Assembly (NCBI RefSeq): GCF_963678635.1
Contig: NC_087069.1
Location: 10,561,206-10,625,205, forward strand
Length of the DNA stretch: 64,000 nucleotides
Direction: 5' to 3'
Source: Symsagittifera roscoffensis
Taxonomy: Eukaryota > Xenacoelomorpha > Acoela > Convolutidae
Below the pieces are notes generated by a model that searched no databases, was not told where the DNA came from, and saw only the letters and a list, made by a program, of their open reading frames with translations. Of the stretch, positions 56,122 through 64,000 are shown one piece after another (position 1 is the first letter of the stretch; each line of letters begins with the position of its first letter). The translations under genes were made by a program, and so were the position numbers.

Positions 56122-56992
56122 TGATCGTTTTGACGTGTATCGTCCTTTTATGATGTTTATCATTTACAGCTGAAGATGAGGAGGAGGAGGAGGAAGAAGA
56201 TGAAGTCTTTCCACCAGTTTGTTTTTTTAACCAATTTTTTAATCTTTGAATAATTATCTGCCAAACAATCAAATTCTCTTGTCGTTAAGGGTCACTGCTT
56301 GATAACATTTAAACACACCAACTTCATTCTTTTTATACAAGTTAACTGTGATATATGTACCCGTTTTGTCAAAAGTTTTCGTTCCAACTCGTTACAATGC
56401 CTTTTTCTCCCGAAGATATATCTTGAAAATCATCGTAAAAGTCTCATCATTTTCTAGCGACGAGTACATTGTGGTGGTGGTAACGGTAGTGACTTGTTGG
56501 TTCAACTGTTTTGTGATAGAGTGAAATGAGTAATGAGTTGGATAGAAGATAAACAAGTCTCTGTGGTAAACCTAAGCTCCGAGAGGGAACATCCAATTAT
56601 TTTCGTGATTAGAAATTTATGAGGCATATAAATTTTTATTACACCTGTCATTATTGTCTGGCACTCCTTAAGTAGCTCGTAAGTCAGGATATACATTCAC
56701 ATCGGTACACGTGTAAATCCTTTGATGTGGTCAGCTGCATGCCTTAATGTCTAGGAGGCATATAAAACAGGATTAAGATTTTTCTTTGAAGTATACTTAT
56801 TCCGACGTAACTGGCGGGTTAGAATTATACTTTTCATAAGTTTTAATCTGATTGCCAGCCACACATGCAGCCGCACGTTTCTCACCCACACATTACACTA
56901 GCTTTTGCATAAATCTGAGTTGGTTTCATTATCTCAATTCTTTTCAAATTTTCGGTCAGAAGCTTAGTTTGTCAAAATAAATCTAACTTAAA
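56122..56992. other. interval without a recognised gene
   Basis: A GAG/GAA-rich stretch lies at about 56,175-56,205. catataaaaca at 56,758-56,768 could be a TATA box about 235 bp before the ATG at 56,993. No supportable reading frame. Confidence 0.4.
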
Positions 56993-57544
56993 ATGACTGC
57001 TCCTCTACAAATCATTTCCATCTCAGATTATGAGAGAACAATAATCTACCAAACTAATACGAGAGATTCAGTTGCCATTGTGCAGCAACAGAGAGAGAGG
57101 CTAGCATCCTCTCCATTCAATGACCTCGCCGCCAATCAACAATGGCAGAAGTGGTCAACGAACAGTCATATAATGCTGCCCAACAATTGGCTCGATCACA
57201 TTGACCTTCTTCGCCAGGAGCGTAAGCGGATATATGAAAGCCCTACAATCCATCATTCCTACCCGGCTCTCGAAAAAACTGAAATAAACGACGCGGGAAA
57301 AGAGGGATTAACTCGCGATTATGCTGAACGCGAGGGCTACTGGGAAATTCAAAGAACCATCTCTTCTCCCGATTCCTCTGTTCTTGATCAATATACTCCA
57401 ATCTCCTCTATTTTGGCTTCAGAACTAAGCAGTGGAACACAAAATTCCATTACCCCAGTGGTGGACCTGGCTACTCCTGAAACTCTGCCTGTCAATGCTT
57501 GCTACGCACCGAAGAAAAGGAAGATAGAGTTAAAACAGTTCTGA
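56993..57544 (+). CDS. uncharacterised 183-aa protein with C-terminal basic signal
   Basis: An uninterrupted 183-codon frame from ATG 56,993 (context cttaaaATGA) to TGA 57,542-57,544. It is polar and low in Cys (one), with no membrane segment. The middle has WLDHIDLLRQERKRIYESP. The second half is Ser/Thr/Pro-rich, and the end reads APKKRKIELKQF, containing KKRK, which looks like a nuclear localisation signal. It lies between integrase and polymerase on the same strand, so it probably belongs to the element, perhaps as a nuclear accessory protein. I recognise no homologous family. Confidence 0.55.
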   Translation: MTAPLQIISISDYERTIIYQTNTRDSVAIVQQQRERLASSPFNDLAANQQWQKWSTNSHIMLPNNWLDHIDLLRQERKRIYESPTIHHSYPALEKTEINDAGKEGLTRDYAEREGYWEIQRTISSPDSSVLDQYTPISSILASELSSGTQNSITPVVDLATPETLPVNACYAPKKRKIELKQF

Positions 57545-59245
57545 AAACTTAAGAAACTTTATTGAATTTTCAATCTTGCTGAGTCTTTTGGGTTGTTCTA
57601 AAATTTTTATTGAAAAAATTATCAACTAATGTGTAAACAAAATTTTAGGTTAATGTTAAATTTTGAAATTTTGTTTAATTTTTCTTTTTCATCCCAAAAA
57701 TATTCACAAGTCATTTCCTACTCTACCAATAACCTAGTTGAACAATTAATGAACCCTATGGCTTGCCCTATCATAGGAAAACAGAAATGGTCCACCTTAC
57801 CAAGCGTCTATCTTTATAAGATCAAAAATTATCGAATTCAGAACCTTGAATTAGTCAAAGCCCTATTTTTAGAAAAACATGAAAATTTCAAAAATAACAT
57901 TTTTTGAAAGAGAAATCAGCAAAATTTTTTATTCGAAACTAGAAAATTTGACGCTTTGAACCTATGGTTCTACGCAAATCAATTGGTTCGCTTTTGTTAA
58001 GTTATAAAAAAAAATTTTTTTAATATAGTTCAAAATTCCGAAAATCGAAAAAATGAAAATTCACCGTGAAGGAGTTGTTTTTAAGCAAAAATATTGCGTT
58101 TTTCGGGAAGTTTGTCCAAAGGACCAATTATGGTTCAGGGATGCTGATGGAAACAAAAATCAATTGAATTTCATCTCGGTTCACGTTCTAGACACCCAAG
58201 TGAAAATTTCACTTTTTCGAATATCGCTTCTAGTGAACTTCAGAAAGTGTTTAAATGCATCGTCAATCTTTCCTGAGCGGTGGCAACCATAATTAAAAAT
58301 TCGAGAATAATAAAAAATAATTTTTTTCTTAATATTAATTTTTTTCGATTTTTTCAAATTTTTTCAAATTTTTACATTAATTTTCAACAAAGTTTTTTTG
58401 TCTCAATTTTAGCTTCTAGCAAAAATTTGCTATACCACCTTGTTGCCCTACCATAGGGGAACAAAAACTATTCTGAAAAACGTTCTGATCGGCTATCTGA
58501 ACGTAATCCAGCGTGTGTACACTCTTTCCTGGTCGATTGCCTGCAAAATTGAACAATTTCAAGTTAGAAACATAGAAAATTTTCAGTTTTAAATTTTTTG
58601 ATTTTTTTTTCAAATTTTTCTATTTTTAGTACTTGGCAATTATAAGTTTTTTATCTCTTTTTTTGACTGCAATTAAAAAATTGCTAGGCTACTGGTTTAA
58701 CCTGTCACAGGACAACAGAAAATGTCCCCATGGTGAACTGTCTATCTTATTCAGATCAAAAGTTATTGGGTTCAGAACTGTATTCAGCCAAAGCAACCCT
58801 GGAAGAATACATTTCCTTCTTTTACCGTGGTGGTTAGCTCTAATTCCTTTCATATACCTGCCCACAGAAATATAAGTCACTTCAAACTAAGCGTACTAGG
58901 GGATAGGTGTTTAAGCAAGACTTGGAGTTAAATCTATATACTTGAAAGGAATTAGTCAAACCACCAAGTCTTAGTAATGATTATTTCCTGAATAATATTG
59001 GTTAATATAACCGAATAGGAAAATAAAACCGCTAATCAACAACTATAATTCACCTACGCTTGTGGTTCGAAAACAATTAAGATTTTAATCCCAAACTAAA
59101 AATTCACTTTTGTCTTTTGCTTTCTGAATTTCAGCAGTTCTTGGTTGAAACAAAAAAATCGTTATTCAAAAACTTTCTTCTGATTAATCAGTCCAGTTTG
59201 AATTTTTCTCAACCCATAAACTTTCGAAAGAAAATCAACAAAACA
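57545..59245. other. AT-rich interval with a degenerate ~90-bp repeat
   Basis: Three related stretches (about 57,755-57,865, 58,435-58,500 and 58,690-58,800) share accct/tatcataggaaaacagaaa-type and gatcaaaaattatcgaattc-type sequences. Frames over them (such as 57,629-57,907) are therefore doubtful. No transposon signature recognised. Confidence 0.4.
58053..58292 (+). CDS. small uncharacterised frame (79 aa)
   Basis: 79 codons from ATG 58,053 (context aaaaaATGA). Balanced composition (GVVFKQKYCVFREVCPKDQL, WFRDADGNKNQLNFISV) unlike the surrounding AT-rich DNA. Not recognised; could be a short accessory gene or chance. Confidence 0.3.
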   Translation: MKIHREGVVFKQKYCVFREVCPKDQLWFRDADGNKNQLNFISVHVLDTQVKISLFRISLLVNFRKCLNASSIFPERWQP

Positions 59246-60400
59246 ATGCCTAATTCTTCTATAGCTAAAACCAATCTCGCAAGTCATCTGTGTGATGCGG
59301 TTCTGGGCTCTGCTAAAAACCTACGACGTCATAGAAGACAGTCCACAACCTTCATGCGCCGATTGCAGCCGTCAGAGTCAAACGCGAAGACTGCCTTGAG
59401 GAGTTCAGTTCGGTGGCTGAAACTATTCAGCACATTGAAATAGATCACGGTAAATCAGCAAACAAGCACTGTGCAATTTGCAGAACAGTGTTTATGAGCT
59501 CGGAAAATTATCAGAGTCACATGAACAACCGCCATGGACTTCCAGTCTGGGATTCGAATGCTGGCTCTACTTCAACCGGTGGTGGTGGTGGTATCAATGA
59601 GACTATCGCCATCGAAGGTTCATCAGCAACGCGAGTACCTCAAAGCACTCGGTCAATTTTGACTGAGAGTCAAACCGCTTTCAATGGCAATTTCAAGAAA
59701 TATCAACTAAATTTCGACGAGAATGAAATCGAACTGCTCGATTTCATGATGCGAAACAAAGAAGTCATTGATGACTTCATATTCGAGCACTCGCAAAATG
59801 GATCAAATAAGGTGCAATTCGCAGTTGAAGTGAGCTTGATGAAACACCTCACCGTGGAAAACGACGAAGAACCCAATGTTGAGAAAATCACACTTTTCTT
59901 GAACACCGAGATAGTACGTGTCAATTATATTGGTCTGGAACAGGGGCAGAACATTGAGATGATTGAACATATGCTCAACTCCATCAACTGCTTCGCTTCT
60001 CATGGAAGTGGGTGGATAATTGAAAGAATTTCGAAAGTAACTATCAATTTCCCTAAACTGTCTCCAATGCGCGCAGGAAGCTACTTGCTGCTACCCCTTG
60101 GTCTCAAAAAACAAAAACTTCAACCTTGTAAATATACAAACAAAAACGAACGATAAATGCTTTCTGTATTGCTTCATTGCAGCCTATCACCTCAATCGTG
60201 GTCCACCTCTATACGCATCTTCTCAGGCATACCGAAGGAAGACCAAATGTACAGCGTATAAAGAAGAAGACAGCGAGGACGAAGACAGCGATGATGATGA
60301 AGTAAAAGGAGAGTCTGATAAGGATGTTGTCGTCGTTGCCGTCAACGACAATCAATATGAAGGGAATGCGGAACCTCCACAAAGGCAACCAGATGCATGA
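59246..60400 (+). pseudogene. Polinton-type DNA polymerase B, N-terminal zinc-finger region
   Basis: N-terminal region of a large protein whose later parts are a family B polymerase. Zinc-finger remnants occur in alternating frames from about 59,290, the clearest being CAICRTVFMSSENYQSHMNN followed by RH, a C2H2 finger (CX2CX12HX4H) at about 59,470. A Gly-rich linker follows, then YQLNFDENEIELLDFMMRNK and FASHGSGWIIERISKVTINF, a segment regularly found before the polymerase in these elements. A shift in an A-run near 60,107 moves the frame to TNDKCFLYCFIAAYHLNRGP, then a very acidic stretch (EEDSEDEDSDDDE). TGA at 60,398-60,400 interrupts that frame, which then continues. Confidence 0.65.
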
Positions 60401-60513
60401 CAGCGAGAGATGAACCAGATAGTGAAGATTCAAGGAGATTTTGAGATGCCAATGAGCATTCTGGAAATAGGAAGATTTGAAAGATTGAACAATGTTCAAA
60501 TCAACGTATTTCG
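60401..60513 (+). pseudogene. polymerase exon upstream of intron 1
   Basis: Same frame as the preceding segment after the TGA at 60,398. It reads MNQIVKIQGDFEMPMSILEI and NNVQINVF up to the splice donor. The frame joins the next exon through a split CGG codon. Confidence 0.6.
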
Positions 60514-60636
60514 GTAAGTTTATTTGACATTTAAAATTTCTTCCAGAAATTTTTTCTATTAAAAAAAAACAAAAATCAACCATGACCTAGAAGTTTATTC
60601 CATTTCATATAAAGTAAACTTTTTTTTCTTATTTAG
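60514..60636 (+). other. intron 1 of the polymerase gene (123 nt)
   Basis: Donor cg|gtaagt, acceptor ttcttatttag|gt with a pyrimidine-rich tract. Stops fill the intron, and removing it keeps the frame between NNVQINVF and YQLEELIPIR. Length is typical of small invertebrate introns. Confidence 0.7.
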
Positions 60637-61540
60637 GTACCAGTTAGAAGAGCTGATACCGATCCGGATTTCAAAAGAGCTAAATTGTACATTTGTGACG
60701 GACTTGTTGCTTCTTTCCGACGGTTCTGCATATCACTATGTGCTAATCAACGACCTGACAAAGCTGGTCAACTTTATTCGTAAAAGAGCACCACGCGACA
60801 GAAATGAAATCTGCCGAAATTGCTTCCACACTTGCACTTCCAACGACATTCTACGTCGACATCAAGAAATTTGCTTTCGACAAGATGGCAATGAAATCAC
60901 GATGCCAGGGCCCGACAACGATCGACATGTGTTTAAAAACTTTGGTGCACGATCGTTTGTACCACGTATAGTATACATCGACTTGGAGTCATTAATTGTA
61001 CCCGTAGCTGGCCCAGAGCCTGACAACAAAAAATCGAACACTCACTTTATCGAAAAACACCAGAACTCTGGGTATGCATTCGCAGCTGTAGAATTTGGAA
61101 ACCCCTAGTTGGTCAAGTTCGAGTTGAAAAGGGGACCTGACAGTATCGAACATCTGTTATTGAGGTTGGAAACGCTTGCGAAGGAAGTTTACATTGAAAA
61201 AAGAAGACATTACGCGTTCACGGGGCAAAGAGAAACAAGAAAAGAAGATACATCCGAGTGCTGGATATGCGAATTGCCTTTTGCATGGGATGAGGAAAAG
61301 GTATTAGACCACTGTCATTATACCAACAAGTTTCTCGGGTGGGCACATAATACATGCAACATCAACCGCAAGACAACCAATTTCATTCCTGTAGTTGCCC
61401 ACAATCTAGCAAACTATGACCTACATTGTATCATTCGAGCATTGAATAAAAGCAACCCACTCAATGTCTTCTCTGTCATACCGAGCAACGAAGAAAAATT
61501 CATCTCAATGACCATATCGGTATGGATCAAAACGTTCTAG
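60637..61540 (+). pseudogene. polymerase B: zinc finger, 3'-5' exonuclease motifs and endonuclease VII-like insertion
   Basis: After intron 1 the frame has SDGSAYHYVLINDLTKLV, a zinc-binding ICRNCFHTCTSNDILRRHQE (CX2CX12HX3C) and VYIDLESLI, exonuclease motif I (DxE). A TAG at 61,106-61,108 interrupts, and the frame goes on in phase. Next is ECWICELPF...LDHCHYTNKFLGWAHNTCN, an HNH/endonuclease VII-like zinc-binding module, then VVAHNLANYDLHCII, exonuclease motif II (NxxxYD). It ends at TAG 61,538-61,540, with a frameshift soon after. Exonuclease proofreading plus the inserted nuclease-like finger is characteristic of Polinton-type and related protein-primed polymerases. Confidence 0.8.
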
Positions 61541-61563
61541 GATAAAAGTGGAAAAGTAGAAAT

Positions 61564-62166
61564 GTGTATGAGAATCTGAGATTTATTGACTCCTACAAGT
61601 TCATGCAATCTTCCATATCAACACTCCTTAATAATTTGCCACCTGATAATTGCACTCTATTGGAAAATCTCTTCAAAGCAAAAGGACATTCAATGGAGAA
61701 AATTGATCTTTTGAAACGAAAAGGGTTCTACCCCTACAGCTACATTGATAGCTTCAGGAAATTCAATGAACCGCGATTACCCGCCCGAAGACTGTGGACG
61801 AATAGCATAGCCGGTGGTCAGGTCAGTGCAGATCGATCAGAGTTCAACCATGCAATCATGGTATTCACTAATTTCGGCTGTAATTCAATTGGTGACTACC
61901 ACGACCTGTACCTCTCTACCGATGTGCTGTTACTTGCTTCTGTTTTCGAAGCTTTTCGATCCGTGTGCTATGAAACATATGGAGTCGATTGCGCGCACTA
62001 TTATACCGCAAGCAACTTGGCGGGGGATGTGTTTCTTAAAGTCTGCCGAGCAGATCTTCGATTGCTAACCGAGCGCGACCACCTTCACTTTGTAGAGGGA
62101 ATGATTCGTGGTGGAATGTCTTCTGTATTTGCCCGAAAACACTGGAAAGCCAACAACCAGTCTTGA
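61564..62166 (+). pseudogene. polymerase B: exonuclease III motif and TPR region
   Basis: 200-codon stretch beginning YENLRFIDSYKFMQSSISTL. It includes GDYHDLYLSTDVLLLASVFE, exonuclease motif III (YxxxD), then YYTASNLAGDVFLKVCRADL, a segment that precedes the catalytic palm in protein-primed polymerases. It closes with MIRGGMSSVFARKHWKANN. A frameshift at about 62,160 follows. In phase neither with the previous nor with the next segment. Confidence 0.8.
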
Positions 62167-62428
62167 CGACCACGATAAAAATGAGGAAAATTCGTTCATC
62201 GTAAACATCGACGCAAATAATCTCTACGGAGGTATCATGCAAAAATACTCGTTGCCCTTAAACGATTTTAAATGGGCGGACGACTTGGTGGATATACCTA
62301 AACTACTACTGACGGAAGAGGTTAGTGTTTGGGGTTACCTAGCGGACGTAGATAACGAGTTCCCCGACGAGCTCCATGACTATTCAAAGACTATCCTCCC
62401 GCGCCATCAAACGAAATTGTACAGATAA
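62163..62428 (+). pseudogene. polymerase B: palm motif A
   Basis: Contains FIVNIDANNLYGGIMQKYSL, the DxxxLY motif A with the metal-binding Asp. Then KWADDLVDIPKLLLTEEVSV follows. Ends in TAA 62,426-62,428, after which the next segment is in another frame. Confidence 0.8.
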
Positions 62429-62433
62429 CTGAC

Positions 62434-62892
62434 TTGAGTACCGATCAAGTGGAAATGATGGGCAAACTAGGTATCACCATTCTACCCAAAGTGCCTAAGC
62501 TTATACAGTCTCTACAAGAAAAGTCAGGATATGCTTTGCTTTATCTGACCCTTCAGCTTTACATAAAATTTGGTGTGAAGGTGACTCACATTCATAGAGT
62601 GCTGCAATTTCGACAGTGTAAATGGATGGCCTCTTTTGCACAGATGAACAATGAGCTAAGAAAGAAGGCTAGGAACATTTTTGAGGAAAATTTTTATAAG
62701 CTCATGATAAATTCATCTTTCGGCAAGACGATGGAAAGCAAACAAAACAGAACAAAAATGAGTATAGTGCGTAACAAAACCGAGCTCAAACCGAGTGCAA
62801 AAGTTGTGCCAGAGCTCATTGACGTCATTCCAATTTTTACACGAAGACCTTGCTACAATAACATTCAATCCGAGCTCAATCCGGTGGGATAA
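62434..62892 (+). pseudogene. polymerase B: fingers with motif B
   Basis: 152 codons. LYIKFGVKVTHIHRVLQFRQ precedes FEENFYKLMINSSFGKTMES, motif B (Kx3NSxxG), which binds the incoming nucleotide. Ends in TAA 62,890-62,892, and the next part continues in another frame (VGAVILDIAKK). Confidence 0.8.
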
Positions 62893-62894
62893 GC

Positions 62895-63219
62895 CAACGA
62901 TCGTTGGCGCAGTAATATTAGACATTGCAAAAAAAATACATGTTCGAAACCCACTACGTGCAAATGAAGCCAAACTTTAATCTCGAGCTTTTGTACTCCG
63001 ATACTGATAGATTTATTTATATGATAAAATGTGACGATATATACGAGGAACTAAAAGAAAGGGGACACTTGTTTGACTTCTCGAAATATCCCAAACAATC
63101 ACCACTGTATAATGAAACCCACAAGAAACAGGTGCTAATGTTCAAGGACGAGATAGGTGGAGACTTGATAGAAGAATTTGTAGCACTCAAACCGAAATTA
63201 TATTCTCTTAAACTCAAAA
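62895..63219 (+). pseudogene. polymerase B: motif C
   Basis: ELLYSDTDRFIYMIK carries YSDTD, motif C with two catalytic Asp. The preceding AVILDIAKK is one frame off, with the break in an eight-A run at about 62,929-62,937. The frame continues with LIEEFVALKPKLYSLKLK (KLY, a B-family conserved motif) to the splice donor. Confidence 0.82.
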
Positions 63220-63395
63220 GTAAGTGGTAAAATTAATCAAATTCCAAAAACCAAATGACAAAAAAAATTAAATTTGGTTGGCACCATTAATACCTTTCAC
63301 AATTTTCTTTTTTTTTGCTTTTATGATAATTTGTAGTTTGCTTACATAAACAGAGCTCATTTTAAAAACTAATATCTGTTTTTTATTTGTTTTAG
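63220..63395 (+). other. intron 2 of the polymerase gene (176 nt)
   Basis: Donor caaaa|gtaagtg, acceptor tttattgttttag-type ending at 63,395. The length is not a multiple of three; removing it joins KLYSLKLK with RSKKVLAKRISW through a split AAT codon. The pyrimidine tract and consensus are good. Confidence 0.75.
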
Positions 63396-64000
63396 ATAGG
63401 AGCAAAAAAGTCTTAGCGAAAAGAATTTCTTGGTATGCACAAAAACAGCTGGCACATGATCGCTTTAAGGACGCCCTATTCAACCACAAAAAGTTTCGAG
63501 TTAAAAAGACGAGCATCAGATCGAAAAAACACAAGCTAAAAACTGTCAACATAAATAAATTAGCGTTAACAGCTTTGGACACAAAGAGATTCCTCCTCGG
63601 TTACCTGGTAACCTGTTTACGTTTTGGTCACTTTTTGACTCGCGAAGATGAATTTAGTAACCCAATTTTACCCGAAGCCTTGGATGGTAGTTTAGAAAAT
63701 AACCCTTGTTCTTCTTAGAACACCATTTTCGATAACTTTAATACACAGCCAATTCAAAGGGAAATAAATATTAATGACTCGGACTGGTCACCGCCAGACC
63801 CAGGACTGTATAACAGAAGGAAATACACTAAGAAAGAATTGCGTGAAGATTTGGCTGGCAGTTCTAAAACTGTAGATAAACCTTACCCAAACAATCCTTA
63901 CATTGTGTTCGAGGCTCAAGAAGAACGTGACAATACTATGGCGGCTGACGGAAATAGCAGTGAATTAAATAATACCAGTTCGGAGAGTGCAAATAACTCT
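63396..64000 (+). pseudogene. polymerase B: C-terminal region, runs off the window
   Basis: After intron 2: ALFNHKKFRVKKTSIRSKKH and LTALDTKRFLLGYLVTCLRF, the usual end of the thumb region in these polymerases. An in-frame TAG at 63,717-63,719 follows NNPCSS. The same frame then stays open for 280 bp to the window edge with INDSDWSPPDPGLYNRRKYT and a Ser/Asn-rich tail, so the natural end lies further right. Confidence 0.7.

Noticed and set aside
55880-56272. Minus-strand frame with poly-Ser next to the gap
   Set aside because: Poly-Ser is the reverse of a GAG/GAA repeat, and most of the frame is unknown bases.
1-64000. CRISPR array or bacterial operon
   Set aside because: No short regular repeat-spacer pattern; introns and element types show an animal nuclear genome.

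Overview
The window is an animal nuclear genome segment made almost entirely of decayed mobile DNA and nested duplications; I see no intact housekeeping gene. It is AT-rich overall, with spliceosomal introns (GT...AG) inside a viral-type polymerase gene, a family-92 glycosyltransferase (GT92) cluster, and Ty3/gypsy fragments resembling those common in nematodes. A nematode, perhaps of the basal clade that includes mermithids and Trichinella, is my best guess. That is inference from gene families, not from a marker gene.

Layout. 0.3-17.6 kb: four minus-strand, truncated Ty3/gypsy copies (A-D, read gag, zinc knuckle, protease, RT). They share the same frameshifts, so they were multiplied by DNA-level tandem duplication and not by retrotransposition. 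The largest event is a ~6.3 kb tandem duplication (5,024-11,285 and 11,286-17,619) whose junction fuses gag to a GT92 C-terminus in one 284-codon open frame. 8.9-30.8 kb: three to four copies of a cassette holding a ~180-bp satellite, clusters of a CATACGTCGCGCCATGCATGG-type motif, and a minus-strand GT92 gene or fragment. Between them lie two compound ATT/ATG microsatellites and a ~1.8 kb tandem duplication at the right end.

30.8-40.9 kb: a plus-strand block of visibly higher GC. It begins with a broken retroviral-type integrase and continues as a very long decayed reading frame with a coiled coil, two SGNH/GDSL-hydrolase-like domains and long unassigned regions. This is the least conventional element of the window. 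42.9-51.4 kb: non-coding macrosatellites of ~1.27 kb and ~1.24 kb units; the latter carry a perfect 10-bp-arm hairpin. A pair of ten-G runs marks the right border.

52.0-64.0 kb: the plus-strand remains of a Polinton/Maverick (adintovirus-like) DNA virus/transposon. In order: two unassigned reading frames, an exonuclease-like protein, a small PC4-like protein, capsid-module-like small genes, an rve integrase (cut by a 200-N gap), an intact 183-aa unknown reading frame, and a protein-primed-type family B DNA polymerase that runs off the right edge. The polymerase has N-terminal zinc fingers, an endonuclease VII-like HNH insertion, all exonuclease and polymerase motifs, two introns, and many stops and frameshifts. 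Several breaks sit in A-runs, so some could be assembly errors. I saw no packaging ATPase P-loop, adenain-type protease or recognisable major capsid gene.
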